Notes: generated by a model from the sequence alone, not told the origin. 35,172 nucleotides of DNA from Cyclobacteriaceae bacterium (GCA_012033595.1 JAAUQL010000066.1:1-35172); one strand, 5' to 3'; shown: positions 1 through 10,731, counted from the stretch's first letter. Program-made: numbers and translations.

Positions 1-157
1 ATAGTTCAATTGGATTTGTTTGCCTTAAAAAAGGGGGGTGTTTTTCAAAATATCGAAAAATCACCTTAGAACTCAATTTTAGACCCTTTTTTGCCTAAAT
101 TGGAATTTGGTCGGATGACAATAATAATCTATTAAATAAAATTTTATCCCTGCCGTA

Positions 158-1923
158 CTAGGCTTGAGTCAAATCTTCAAATCCCGAATTTTTGATGGCA
201 TTGGCAATCAATTGCTCATGCAGCGATTCGTCTTCCCAAAGTTTCTTGCCTTGTTCGGGCAGCGAATCGAGCGGGTCAAAATAAACAAAAAGCTTTTTGT
301 CGTCCACACTTGGGCTTCGGTAAATACTGATACCCGTCACTTTGTCGTAGTAATCGTAGCTGTGCACGTCGCGTTTTCCGCCACCACCAGGTGCATCAGT
401 TACAAACAAAGGGGTATTGAAACCAGAGGTATTTCCTCGGACTATTTTTCCAACTCAATGGTTTCGGACAGGCTGGTACGCAGGTCTTCGGTGCCTTGAA
501 CCATATCGTGTTGGTACACATAGTATGGCTGCACGTTCATATACGAAAGCTTTTTGATCAAATGCACCATTTCATCTGCCGTATCATTTACACCTTTGAT
601 CAGCACGGTCTGGTTGCGCACCTTCACCCCATTAAAAAACAAATGCATCAAAGCTCGCCGGGTGATATCGGTAATTTCATTTGGGCTGTTGAAGTGCGTA
701 TGCAGGTAAACCTCTTTGCCCATAGCCCTGCCCTGAGCAACTATGGATATGAGTGCCTCTGTCCAGGAGGTATCGCTCAATATTTTCATAGGCATCACTG
801 CCGGCCCTTTGGAGGCGAATCTCATACGCCTAACGTGAGGGATGCTGAGCAGACTTTCGCCAATGAACATCATGCGATCTGGAGCAAGCATATAGGCGTC
901 GCCCCCAGACACCAGCACATCTTCAATTTCCGGATGTGCCTTGATGTATTCGAAAGCATCGTGCCATTGCTGTGGTGCATTCTTAAACTTCATCTTGACT
1001 ACCGTACCGGTATCTCCGCCTATGGCATAACTTCTTGTACAAAAGCGGCAATAAACCGGACATACATCCAATGGTAAAAACAATACCTTGTCGGGATACC
1101 GATGTACCAAACCGGGTACTGGAGAATGTGACTGCTCGCCTAACGAATCGAGGGTCAGCTTCGGATGATCGATTGCCCTGCGGCTACGCAAAGGAATAAA
1201 CTGGATCCTCAGCGGATCATTGTATGGGTCTGCCCAGTTGATGAGGCTGAGCAAATACGGTGAGATACTCAGGTTCATCGGCGCCTCTTCCATACCCTGA
1301 CGCACATCTTCGATAAAGGCCGGCTCCACTAATCCATGGATCAATTCCTCCAGCCTGTCGAGCTTACGCACGGTAAATTTATTTTGGAATTTCACATCCA
1401 AAAACTCCGCTTCTGTCACTTTGGCAAATGCAGGAATCTTTTGCCAAAATGCGTCCTTTCTAAAAATGCGATGCACAAATTGTTTGTCGCTTTCATCCGG
1501 GCCTATGTCAGCCATCAGCCTGGGTGCATGCTTTTGCACTGGCTCAGGCATTTTGTTTTGTTCCTTCAAATTAAGGATTTCCATGGCCGAAAGGATAATA
1601 TCGAGGGAGCTGCGCACCATATTTCTTTCATCATCCGAAAGCGCACCAAGCTTACTTTCCAACTTGTTTCGCAACATTGCCACCGTATCATTGTGCTCTA
1701 GACTGGTATGCTGCCCTCGCAGGGAAATATTCGGGGTGTTGTATTTAGACCTGGCCCCGCCGCTAAGGGTTTTGATTTTGGGCCCTTGAATCATTTCTGC
1801 TTTTGAGCCGTTTTTATTGGTTGATAATTGGGAGCCGGTTGAGCCGAAATCGTTGTGATCTGATTCCTTGTTGATTGATCTTACAATCATATTGATACTT
1901 TCTAAAATCCCAGTTGAGTCCAT
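158..1923 (-). CDS. kamA: KamA-family lysine 2,3-aminomutase-like radical SAM enzyme (frame broken once)
   Basis: Radical SAM, PLP-dependent aminomutase, expected to shift the alpha-amino group of lysine (or a related amino acid) to the beta position in the cytoplasm. The frame opens at 1923 and stops at 442; the C-terminus continues in another frame to 158. Adding one A to the A5 run at 445-449 joins them as LEK-IVRGNTSGFNTPLF and gives 588 residues. The cluster motif CPVYCRFC puts Cys at 288, 292 and 295. The PLP lysine lies in PGGGGK, codon 374-376. Asp447 (GVND) and Asp473 (YQHD) match the two aspartates that hold the lysine epsilon-amino group in the clostridial enzyme. Two oddities: about 140 extra N-terminal residues, low-complexity in the first 70, and no C-terminal zinc-binding CxC cluster. 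The family is sure; the exact substrate is not. Confidence 0.88.
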
Positions 1924-2433
1924 TTAGGATAAAACACGTTTACGTTAAGTGAAATAATAATTAAAATTTAGTTTGGCAATAGAATTTTTTACCAAATCGA
2001 CAGAAATGTTATGGGGGTAGATACAACTTTTCACTGCGCCAAGATTCATGGTTTACGGCTTCGATTTAAAGCGCGTGACAAAAGAAGGAAATAACTCAAT
2101 AAATGGCGTTTTTGAGTCATATAAGTTGTTTTTTAAATGTTTGACTACCATGTGTTTTTCTGTAATTTGTTATAAAATCCAGTGTTGGATTTTTCGCTAT
2201 TACGGATTGAAGAATAAAAGGTTTTATATTTTTTTCCGTGGCAGGATTTTTTTTGAAATATTTTACCAATCAAGCTGATATTAGTAAAGGTATAATCTCG
2301 GTATAGTACAATTTATACAAATTCTGGTTTGATGAATGCCTCAATTTAACCTTGCTCAAATTTTTACAATTTGGAAGTTGTGAATTAAACTGCCTATTGC
2401 ACTGAAAGGCCACCATGTCGGAGTGATGCCGAC
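1924..2433. other. AT-rich intergenic region, no gene seen
   Basis: This stretch lies between the kamA start and the rpoD terminator. It is AT-rich. The one open frame of note (2048-2278, plus) encodes a Phe/Lys/Tyr-rich 76-residue peptide with no recognisable domain, as expected of random AT-rich DNA. It presumably holds the kamA promoter, but I could not pick a convincing -33/-7 pair. Confidence 0.5.
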
Positions 2434-2473
2434 CCAAAAAAAGCCTGCGCGGAATGATATTCCCGGCAGGCTT
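2434..2473 (-). terminator. Rho-independent terminator of rpoD
   Basis: An 8-bp perfect stem (2441-2448 with 2466-2473, AAGCCTGC/GCAGGCTT) continues inward as c/g-rich pairs with one bulge. Read on the minus strand it is followed at once by a run of seven T (2434-2442 region). It sits 20 bp past the rpoD stop. Confidence 0.85.
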
Positions 2474-2493
2474 GCAATGTATATTGTTTTTGA

Positions 2494-3355
2494 CTAACCC
2501 AGGTAGGTTCTCAGGATTTTGCTTCTGGAGCTCTGCCTAAGTCGGTTAGTGGCTTTTTCTTTGATTTGACGTACGCGCTCTCTAGTCAATCCAAACCGCT
2601 CGCCAATTTCTTCGAGCGTCATGGCATGCTCGCCATTGAGCCCGTAGTAAAATGAGATCACTTCCGTTTCGCGAGGACTCAGGGTAGATAGTGCCCGTTG
2701 TACTTCGCGTCTCAGCGAATCGGCCATCAGTTCAGAGTCGGTATTTTCGATCTGGTCATTTTCCAGTACATCCAGGAGGCTGTTACCTTCGCCCGTTACA
2801 AATGGGGCATCCATAGATACCTGCCTGCTGGCGTTTTTCATATTGTCGGCAACTTCATCGGTGCTAATCTCCAGCACATCAGCCAGCTCTTCTGCCGATG
2901 GGTCGCGTTGAAATTTTTGTTCCAACTCCGAAAACGTCCTTGAGATTTTGTTTAGTGAACTCACCCTGTGAGGGCAGTCGCACTATCCGCGATTGCTCGG
3001 CCAATGCCTGCATAATCGATTGGCGAATCCACCATACGGCATAGGAGATAAACTTAAAGCCGCGTGTCTCGTCAAACCGCGAGGCAGCTTTGATCAGCCC
3101 CAGGTTGCCTTCATTGATGAGGTCACCGAGTGTCATGCTGCCATTTTGATATTGCTTGGCCACCGATACCACAAAGCGCAAATTGGCTTTGGTCAGTTTT
3201 TCCAGCGCTACCTGATCACCTTCCCTTATCCTTCTGGCAAGCTGCACTTCTTCTTCGGCGGTGATCAATTCTACCCTGCCAATCTCTTGCAGGTATTTAT
3301 CAAGCGACTGACTTTCGCGATTGGTTATTTGTTTTACTATTTTAAGCTGCTTCAT
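2494..3355 (-). CDS. rpoD: Primary sigma factor RpoD/SigA, Bacteroidota type (frame broken)
   Basis: Housekeeping sigma factor directing RNA polymerase to TTG/TAnnTTTG promoters. The first frame, from 3355, carries region 1.2 ([10 protein letters not shown]) and region 2 ([45 protein letters not shown]) and reaches IVRLP. The second frame, ending at 2494, carries region 3 and region 4 with the helix-turn-helix [20 protein letters not shown]. At the junction (2967-2974), restoring one C in a C3 run and one A gives [12 protein letters not shown], the conserved region-3 start, and a 287-residue protein, the usual size in this phylum. The gene is essential, so a real double frameshift is implausible. 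Residues GSMT replace the common QGLS just before LGDL. Confidence 0.95.
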
Positions 3356-3460
3356 TCTTCGATTTAAATTCCCTAAATAAACTGAACGTCTTTAGTGACA
3401 TTCCAATTTTACTTTCATGACCAAAACATTGCTGGCCGTATTTTTTTATTGATTCAAATA

Positions 3461-3487
3461 AAGAAGCAAACCAGCTCGATTTGCTTC
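3461..3487 (-). terminator. Possible terminator after the cold-shock gene
   Basis: An 8-bp perfect inverted repeat (GAAGCAAA at 3463-3470, TTTGCTTC at 3480-3487) lies 32 bp past the cold-shock stop. On the minus strand it is followed by the T-rich stretch TTTATTTG, not a clean T run, so the call is moderate. It separates the cold-shock gene from rpoD. Confidence 0.45.
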
Positions 3488-3518
3488 ATTTTCATTCGTT
3501 CCGATAAAGGTGCAATTG

Positions 3519-3710
3519 TTAGTTCAACACCCTCACATTCACGGCATTCATGCCCTTTTTCCCTTTTTCCAAATCGAACTCTACCTTATCGTTTTCACAA
3601 ATTTCGTCGATAAGACCTGAAGAATGTACAAAAACATCTTCTCCCGAACCCGCTGGTTTGATAAAGCCAAAACCTTTGTCTTCATTGATAAACTTTACTC
3701 TTCCTTTCAT
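3519..3710 (-). CDS. Cold-shock domain protein (CspA family)
   Basis: Small single-stranded nucleic-acid-binding protein of 63 residues, forming one OB-fold. RNP1 (KGFGFI, residues 12-17) and RNP2 (VFVH, 26-29) are intact. Proteins of this family melt RNA secondary structure in the cold or during growth transitions. It lies 43 bp downstream of the desaturase on the same strand, and that gap is almost pure A/T without an obvious terminator, so the two could share a transcript. rpoD follows after a hairpin. At 63 residues it is slightly shorter than the usual 65-70, but complete. Confidence 0.95.
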   Translation of the reverse strand: MKGRVKFINEDKGFGFIKPAGSGEDVFVHSSGLIDEICENDKVEFDLEKGKKGMNAVNVRVLN

Positions 3711-3753
3711 TTATTATTATTAATTATTAAAAAAATTCTTTCAAAACTTTTTC

Positions 3754-4827
3754 TTATACAGGCTTCATTCCCAACTGTCGCAGCAGGCGCATATGACCTA
3801 CCAGCGCATTTGCAAAGGTGCGAACACTCTTATATGGCAGATTAAACTCCAAAGCCGTAGATTTGACAATGCCCGATATTTTGCGATAGTGAACATGACA
3901 AATATTTGGGAACAAATGATGCTCGATTTGGTAATTGAGCCCACCTACATACCAGGAAAACAATCTGCTTTTCTGACCAAAATTAGTCGTGGTATGTAAC
4001 TGGTGTACTGCCCAATTGTTTTCGAGCATATTCTGACCATCTGGCAAGGGGAAGGTGGTGCCTTCGATCACATGGGCAGGTTGAAAGATGATGGCCAGTA
4101 TAAACCCTGCGATATAGTGCATTAAGATAATGCCCAACAATACCTGCCACCAAAGCAGCGAGGTGAATAAGACGGGAATCACAAATATATAGGTGACGAA
4201 AAACACCTTGCTGAATATCAGTATGATCCATTCTATGGAAATATTGGCTTTGTGCTTTTTCACCATACCATTGCGTTGGTAGCGTATTATTCGCACAAAA
4301 TCTTTGACTGTCACCCAAACTATCGTCATCAATCCATACAAAAACCAGGCATAGATATGCTGGTATTGGTGCATGCGCTTCCAGGCAGAGTGTGGTGACA
4401 TGCGCAGCACACCTCGAGGACTGATATCTTCATCTTCATCGTGTATATTGGTGAAGGTATGGTGCATCACATTGTGTTGCATTTTCCAGTTAAAGGCATT
4501 GGCCCCTACCAGGTTGAGCGAATAGCCAATAAGGTTATTCACCCACGATTTGTTGGAGTAAGCGCCATGGTTGGCATCGTGCATTACCGACAAACCAATG
4601 CCCGCTATTCCAAAACTCATCGACACCACCAGCATAATCAACAACCAGGGGTTGGTCACCAGTCCGCTTACGATCAGTAGATAAGGGATCAGGTACAGTG
4701 AAAACATAAAAATGGTTTTGAAAACCATTTCGCCATTGGCGTGACGTTTCAAATTATTTAATTTGAAATACTCGTTGACACGCATATTCAGCGTTGATGT
4801 AAAATCGCGCTGGGTAGCTGCGAACAT
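3754..4827 (-). CDS. Membrane fatty-acid (acyl-CoA) desaturase, delta-6/linoleoyl-CoA type
   Basis: Di-iron integral membrane desaturase that puts a double bond into acyl chains of membrane lipids. All three histidine boxes are present: HDANH (83-87), HNVMHH (118-123) and QIEHH (300-304), with an extra HQLHTT at about 275. The Gln that opens the third box is typical of front-end (delta-5/delta-6) and linoleoyl-CoA desaturases, although this protein has no cytochrome b5 domain. Hydrophobic segments fall at roughly 36-80, 155-175 and 198-250. At 357 residues it is normal length. The start ATG at 4827 is preceded by an A/T-rich leader, as is usual in the phylum. The following cold-shock gene suggests a role in cold adaptation; this is inferred from position only. 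Confidence 0.92.
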   Translation of the reverse strand: MFAATQRDFTSTLNMRVNEYFKLNNLKRHANGEMVFKTIFMFSLYLIPYLLIVSGLVTNPWLLIMLVVSMSFGIAGIGLSVMHDANHGAYSNKSWVNNLIGYSLNLVGANAFNWKMQHNVMHHTFTNIHDEDEDISPRGVLRMSPHSAWKRMHQYQHIYAWFLYGLMTIVWVTVKDFVRIIRYQRNGMVKKHKANISIEWIILIFSKVFFVTYIFVIPVLFTSLLWWQVLLGIILMHYIAGFILAIIFQPAHVIEGTTFPLPDGQNMLENNWAVHQLHTTTNFGQKSRLFSWYVGGLNYQIEHHLFPNICHVHYRKISGIVKSTALEFNLPYKSVRTFANALVGHMRLLRQLGMKPV

Positions 4828-5453
4828 AATTTTTTTTGCTCTTTCATGTTTAATTTTTGGTTGAAAGATTATTTTGAAGCAAATAATTGGCGTGTTGATG
4901 ACAGGTTAAATATCGGTGGCCGGAGGTTGGACTATTAAAAATAAAAACTGCATTTTTGCCAGCCATTTGATGGAGCAATTTATACAATTCAAAGATTTTT
5001 AATGACATATAGTCGTATTAGCTATAAACCAGAGCCACGTTGTGTGTCCCATTTTTTTATTGAAGTGAACTGAAATGAAATTCGGTTTATGTAACAGACG
5101 TTTTTAGGGCGAGTGTACCTCCAATAATCGATTGAGGTTAGAAGCCGGCACTATAATATCTAAGTACGAATGGCTATATTTTATGTTTTCCGCAATCAGT
5201 ATGCAAAAATAAGCAATTTTTACGAGAACTCAATTTTCATTTGAATGGAAATGCCATAAAAGATTTGCATGAATCAATTATAACTTGATTCTTTAATTTG
5301 TTTCACTCAAAATCTTACCATCTCCTCTCGCCTTCTTATCTGCTCAAAAAAATTGGACAGCGAAAAATAAAATGTTTCAAATATCCCCCCATCCCCTTCT
5401 CCATTTTTCATAATCGGCAGCTCCGGCAGAAACCTTGCCGAGCCAGGTTTCCA
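4828..5453. other. Long intergenic region, no gene seen
   Basis: These 626 bases lie between the desaturase start and the end of the GH3/beta-lactamase gene. The sequence is AT-rich with no convincing frame; a 169-residue frame beginning at 5298 is the antisense shadow of the next gene. It must contain the desaturase promoter, read on the minus strand, but no clear TAnnTTTG box could be assigned. Confidence 0.5.
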
Positions 5454-8039
5454 CTACTCTCTCGCATCGTAGATCACCTGCTGTATGTTGGTGCGGATAT
5501 TTTGCTCATAAAGTCTGGTGTTTTCCCTGGTGGGATACACACGATTAGTGAGGAAAATATAGACCAATTTATATTTCGGATCGGCCCATGCGAAAGTACC
5601 CGTAAAGCCGGTATGTCCAAAGCTCGATTGACTTACCGAAACTGCTGTGTTGCCATTGACCACCGGTCTAGGCATAGGTCGGTCGAAACCCAGCCCCCTT
5701 CTGTTTTCATTTTCCGGATACTGGCACCGGGCAAATTCCCTGACTGTCGCTTCCTTCAAATACCTGGTACCACCATACTCGCCATAGTTGCAATACATCT
5801 GAAATAACTTGGCCAGGTCGTTTGCATTGGCAAAAAGCCCGGCATTGGACGAGACACCGGCCATCATTGCCGCGCCTTCATCATGGACTCTGCCGTGGAT
5901 CTGTGCATGACGAAACAAAGAATCGTATTCTGTAGGCACAATGCGCGACAGCGCGAAGTTGTCGACAGGATGGTAAGTGAGCGTATTGGCTCCCAGTGGT
6001 TTATAAAAATTATTGTACAAATAATCCATGTACTTCTCGCCCGATATGGCCTCTATGATATCCGGAAAGAGGAAAAACATGAGACCGGAATAAAGGTATT
6101 TCTTTTCGCCTAGCTCCGACTTTTTTATCTGTTTGTAAATCTTCTTTTTGTAATCTTTGTGCAGATAAATTCCTTCGGCTATTTCGTATGGATATTTCTC
6201 CGAAACCTTGTCATCCATGGTTTTTCGGCGGTATTTCCCATTTTTCTTTATGGCGCTCTTCCAGTATGGTATCCACGCCACAAGACCTGCCTGGTGTGCC
6301 AGTATTTCCCGAAAGGTGATCTCTTTTTTATTTCCTCTTTTGTAGTATTTCAGGTAGGTGCCCAGCGGAGCGTCCAGGTCAAATTTGCCCTCTTCATAGA
6401 GTTTCATCAGGCAGGGCAAGGCACCGGAAACCTTGGTCAAAGAGGCCAGATCGTACAAGTCGTCGTTGCGTACCTCACGAAGGCTGTCGTAGGTGTGGTA
6501 GCCAAACGATTTTTGATACACCACCTGATTGTCTTTGGCGACAAGGATCTGGCAGCCGGGCATGGCACGCGAACGAATGCCCGCAGTTGCGATAGAATCT
6601 ATGATGCCAAGCTGTGCGCTATTCAGTCCGGCGGCTTCCGGCAACGTATAGGCAAAGCGCCCCAGACCTGGCAGGCTGATGCCAAATCCTGTGGTCAGGG
6701 AAGCACTAAGATCAACTGGCAAACTGCCATTCACTTCCCGGCCTCCAAAAATCACTTGTGGTGCCAGGAAAGCATTGAAGTCACCATTATCATAACAGAT
6801 AATTTGCGTTGGCGCTTCGAGCAAAAATGGCAAGGTGCGCAAAAAAGTCGGGTCTCCAAAATAAATATTGACAGATTTGCCAGACTCACGGAGCCATTGC
6901 ATAAAAAGTGTGAAATGACCAGTATTGCTTTGGTCAGAGTTCAAAAAATCATCTTCGAATAGAGCTGTAACGACCAGATCATATTCAGTAAGCAACGTCC
7001 ACAGCTCAGCATACTCCTTGTAGTGAGCATCGTAGGGTATGCGATAGTGGTCGGTCTGGGTGTACAGGTCAAGGGACTTTTCGAACGCAGCATTGCTCTT
7101 TTGGCCGAAACAGAGGCTGGCAATTTTCTTATTCGTCAATGTAAAAACGGGCAATATTTGCTGGTCGTTTTTCACAACTGTGATTGAAGCTACAGCCAAC
7201 TCCTGCCTGAGCAAGTTGAATTTGGCACTGTTGAGTTCACTCAGGATCATTTCCTTTTTAAGGCGTCGGTTTATATCGAGCCCGGCCTGATATTTTATAG
7301 AGAGGATTTCGCGGCATTTAGCATACACCATTTCCAGATCAGTTTGTCCGACGGCTACTGATTTTTGAAGTCTTTCATGGAATTTAGGCAATGTTTGTTC
7401 GCTCATCGCAATCAAACGTAGGCCTGGCGCTGACAGTGACTGAAGGAAACCTGCCGAATCATACTGAACCATAGGCATTGAGGCCTGCAAGCCTCCATCG
7501 ACCATGCCCTGCATTAGTTCTTTCCGTCGCCAATGTAGCTCATCTGCAGCCTCCAGGTGTACACTATCCATCAATAGCACTGAGATGCCCAAAAGTCTGG
7601 CCTGGCTGGCCAGCGCCTGCCCGGCCTGATACAGCAAATGTGGCTCTGCAACAGCCCCGATCGCCATGTTTCCGGCCAGAGGTGGAATGCTATCTAAAGC
7701 TATGCCCAGACTTTCATCGATTTTATCGAATACTAAAGCCGGAAGCAATAGTCGGTTTTGAATATAATTATATGCTTGAATATGGCTTGCCGGACCAGCA
7801 CTACGGATCAATACCCCACCTAAAGCTCCTGGGATTTCGGCATGGCTGATCGTAGCGGCATCGAGCTCGAGCACAAGCAATTGATTGATCCGGTCGGTAA
7901 TGCTAAGCGATTTGAAAACTGAATCAACCCAATTTTCGGTCTTATTCAACTGATTTTCAGCAGACTGCCCTTTGACACTAATAACGATCGACAACAAAAT
8001 GAGCAGTAAGGTGATTTTATGAGCAGGGCTACTATGCAT
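5454..8039 (-). CDS. Secreted GH3-like/serine beta-lactamase-fold fusion with degenerate GH3 half
   Basis: The frame is open from 8180, but the ATG at 8039 (MHSSPAHKITLLLILL...) begins a good signal peptide ending near VKGQ, giving 861 residues. In the 908-residue numbering, residues 85-302 align in style with a GH3/NagZ N-domain (start TDRINQLLVL, end SIKYQAGL). They lack the KHFPGHGDT loop and the catalytic FTDA segment: where that loop should be there is MPMVQYDS. Residues 515-905 are an apparently intact class C beta-lactamase/esterase-like domain with SLTK (Ser580, Lys583), YSG (697) and HTG (856). This second half probably hydrolyses an ester, amide or peptide bond in the periplasm. GH3-beta-lactamase fusions are common in Bacteroidota; the loss of the GH3 motifs is the odd part. 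Confidence 0.85.
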   Translation of the reverse strand: MHSSPAHKITLLLILLSIVISVKGQSAENQLNKTENWVDSVFKSLSITDRINQLLVLELDAATISHAEIPGALGGVLIRSAGPASHIQAYNYIQNRLLLPALVFDKIDESLGIALDSIPPLAGNMAIGAVAEPHLLYQAGQALASQARLLGISVLLMDSVHLEAADELHWRRKELMQGMVDGGLQASMPMVQYDSAGFLQSLSAPGLRLIAMSEQTLPKFHERLQKSVAVGQTDLEMVYAKCREILSIKYQAGLDINRRLKKEMILSELNSAKFNLLRQELAVASITVVKNDQQILPVFTLTNKKIASLCFGQKSNAAFEKSLDLYTQTDHYRIPYDAHYKEYAELWTLLTEYDLVVTALFEDDFLNSDQSNTGHFTLFMQWLRESGKSVNIYFGDPTFLRTLPFLLEAPTQIICYDNGDFNAFLAPQVIFGGREVNGSLPVDLSASLTTGFGISLPGLGRFAYTLPEAAGLNSAQLGIIDSIATAGIRSRAMPGCQILVAKDNQVVYQKSFGYHTYDSLREVRNDDLYDLASLTKVSGALPCLMKLYEEGKFDLDAPLGTYLKYYKRGNKKEITFREILAHQAGLVAWIPYWKSAIKKNGKYRRKTMDDKVSEKYPYEIAEGIYLHKDYKKKIYKQIKKSELGEKKYLYSGLMFFLFPDIIEAISGEKYMDYLYNNFYKPLGANTLTYHPVDNFALSRIVPTEYDSLFRHAQIHGRVHDEGAAMMAGVSSNAGLFANANDLAKLFQMYCNYGEYGGTRYLKEATVREFARCQYPENENRRGLGFDRPMPRPVVNGNTAVSVSQSSFGHTGFTGTFAWADPKYKLVYIFLTNRVYPTRENTRLYEQNIRTNIQQVIYDARE

Positions 8040-8252
8040 TGCATTAATTTGTTTCAGGCAATTTAATCGGATTTCTCGTGCAATGAAATCAAAATTGACA
8101 GGCAGTGAAAATAGCTGGTTGATGTCGTGCATACTTTGCTGGCGTGAGGAGCTAGATGGCAAAGCAAAACGGCAGCTCATTGGACAGGCCGAACCAGGCT
8201 TAAGGCTAAAAAGCCAACTTTAATGAGCCCAACAGATAGACGCATAGATACC

Positions 8253-10566
8253 TTATTTCCAATACGCTTCATTGGGCTGGCTACCCAGTTCGATAATCAG
8301 CTCTCCTCCTTTTACGATATCTTTGTGCATGATTCGAGGCTCATGAAGTTTTTTACCATTTAACGTAACGGACTGAATAAAATCATTCTTTTCGCCATTG
8401 TTAAGCGTTTTGATGGTAAAATCACCGCCTGAATAATATGATTTATCCAGATGGATGATCACTTCCTCAAAAATAGGCGAACTGAGATCGTAGTATGGAT
8501 CTATCGAACAGCCGGATTTCATCTGGTATAATCCCATGGAAATGAGGCTAAAAAACGCCCCCATCTGGCCTTCATCCTCCTCTCCAACCCAGCCGCTATA
8601 GGGAGATGTATTGAAAAATTTATTAGCCACCATACGTGAATAGCGCTGCGTTAGCCATGGCTTGCCACTGTAGTTGAAAAGAAAAGGTGCTTGCAGGTTG
8701 GGTTGATTGCTTAAGTCTACATATCCCTTTGCAAATCCATCTTCAAGTCTAGCATTAAAAACCTCATTGCCTAACAACTGTATCAGCTCCGGCAGATCCT
8801 GGGGCACAAACCAGGAGTATATCCAGGCGTTTCCTTCCATATAGCCGGGGCCGTTCCATCCACCTTCTGTTCCCATACGGAGCGGATCGAAGTTTTGATA
8901 CCAAGTGCCATCTTTGTGCCTGCGTCTCAAAAACCCGGTTTCTTTGTCGAACAGATTTTTATAATTGTTTGATCGGCTGATAAAGTACAAGGCATCTTCC
9001 TTTTTGTTTAGTGCTTTTGCAAACTGACCCAAACACCAGTCATCAAAGGCATACTCCATTGTGTTGGATGCTGCTCCCGTCTCTTCGGGCACGTAGCCAT
9101 ATTCTATATAATCTTTCATGTGCCTGTTGCCGGCAAATCCCCCGCACGGGTGCTCTATGCCCTGAAGCATGTAGTCGTGCTTTAGCATTTCAAAAACCTT
9201 GTCGGCATCAAATTGTGCGATGCCTTTTTGATAGCAACTGATGATCAGTGAATTTTGATGTTGGGCGCCATTATAGGGGCATATTCCAGTCCCACCGGCG
9301 ACTGGGGTATCCAGCCTCCATGCTGCTGAAGTTCAATCAAAGAGTTGGCCATTGAATTGGCATATTTTGGCGCGATCAAAGTCCACAAAGGTGCCAGGTT
9401 CCATTGTGTCCCCCAAAAAGCATCGCTGCTGTAAACAGCATCGGCAGGAGCCTTGACGGTTTGGAGATTTTCACACATATCGATATACTGACCATTTACA
9501 TCACTCATCAGATTTTTTCCGGTAAATGATCTGTAAAGATTTGTATAGAATTTTTGCTTTTGGACTTCTGTTCCTTTTAATTCCACCACACCAAGCAGAT
9601 CATTCCACACTGTTTGAGCATGATTAGCCACCGATTCAAAATTATATGCATAAGTACCCAATTCTGCTTCCAGATTCATTGCGGCATTTTCAATACTGAC
9701 AAAAGAAAGTCCTGTAGAAATGGTAACCTGTTCTGATTCGCTTGTCTCGAAAGTAAAAACAACGCCAGATTTTGCCTTTCCTGTAAATGAATTGATGGCA
9801 TTGGATACTTTGCATTTTTTTCTCCAGTCGGTACCGTAATTAAAATCGCTACCAGTATAAGGCCCATATTGCCAGCCATCCAAACTCAGAAATGGTTTGC
9901 TGAATACTGATTTGAAATAAAGCGTGGTATGGTCAGCGTAAGCGTTGGTGAATGTGATATAACCAGTGATTTCGGTACTGCTGAGCTGATGTAGCTTTAC
10001 ATCGACAACTGCCGTGAGCTCTTCTGTTGGAGGGTCAAAGTCAAGGATAAATCGGCTTTTGTCAGATGCAGGAAAAGTAGCTCTTATCATACCACATCGA
10101 TCACTCGCCGTCAGCTCAACCGTAATATTGCCGTCCAACAGATGGACTGAATAATACCCGGGGGTACCTCTTTCGGCAGATTTCTCGAAACGTGCCCGAT
10201 AACCTGCAGTCCACATGTTGGCAAATGGCCCATCGGCAGGTCCCGGAAAGAATTTGGAATATTCCTCTCCAAAATTCATATCCCCGACATATGGCATATA
10301 GCTGATCCCCGAAAGGCTCATACCATGCAAATGGCTAAATCCGGAAATGCTGGATACCGTATATTCGTAGCCACCATTCCAGACATTGCCCTGGTTGTCG
10401 GGACTGAGCTTCACCATGCCAAATGGCATGGTAGCCCCGGGAAACATCATCCATCTGGAATTGGACGTACCGGCAAACACATCTACAAATGAGGTGAAAT
10501 CGGGCTGAGAAAAAACGACTTGGGTGCAGTGGAGCAACACCAGCAGGTAAACGATAAGTTTTTCAT
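8253..10566 (-). CDS. GH92 family alpha-mannosidase, secreted (frame broken twice)
   Basis: Calcium-dependent exo-alpha-mannosidase family acting on mannans or N-glycans outside the cytoplasm. The N-terminal part (VDVFAGTSNSRWMMFPGA, MPFGMVKLSPD, GFSHLHGMSLSG) and the C-terminal part (GPGYMEGNAWIYSWFVPQD, GWVGEEDEGQMGAFF) are family signatures. They sit in two frames that meet near 9245-9247, where adding one base gives a continuous product. The start is also shifted: ATG at 10566 is followed by A5 (10559-10563 on the given strand), and one more A gives MKKLIVYLLVLLHC...VFSQ, a clean signal peptide. The restored length is 771 residues, normal for GH92. The acid motif is GEEDEGQ, not the commoner GNDDCGQ. 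No SusC/SusD pair is nearby. The ADP-ribosylglycohydrolase-like gene is divergent. Confidence 0.9.
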
Positions 10567-10731
10567 GAAAATTTATTAAATGAAGGTACCTCCAGACTGC
10601 CGGGTTTACCATTGGTATGCAAAATATCAAATAATTAAATCTTCCTCTTTTAAACTCTTCATAAAAACATCATGAAATTCTGTCAGCTTTACCTACCTTT
10701 AATGTCAACTGATTGCTAATTTTTTAATTCA

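Noticed and set aside
496-1077. A long (193-codon) antisense frame over kamA.
   Set aside because: The minus-strand frame carries clear radical SAM motifs; the antisense product is His/Cys-rich noise typical of a shadow frame.
2048-2278. A 76-codon plus-strand frame between kamA and rpoD.
   Set aside because: Its Phe/Lys/Tyr-rich composition follows from AT-rich DNA, with no motif and no operon context.
8040-8180. A 47-residue N-terminal extension of the GH3/beta-lactamase protein.
   Set aside because: A clean signal peptide begins at the ATG at 8039, and the upstream segment has no export or domain features.
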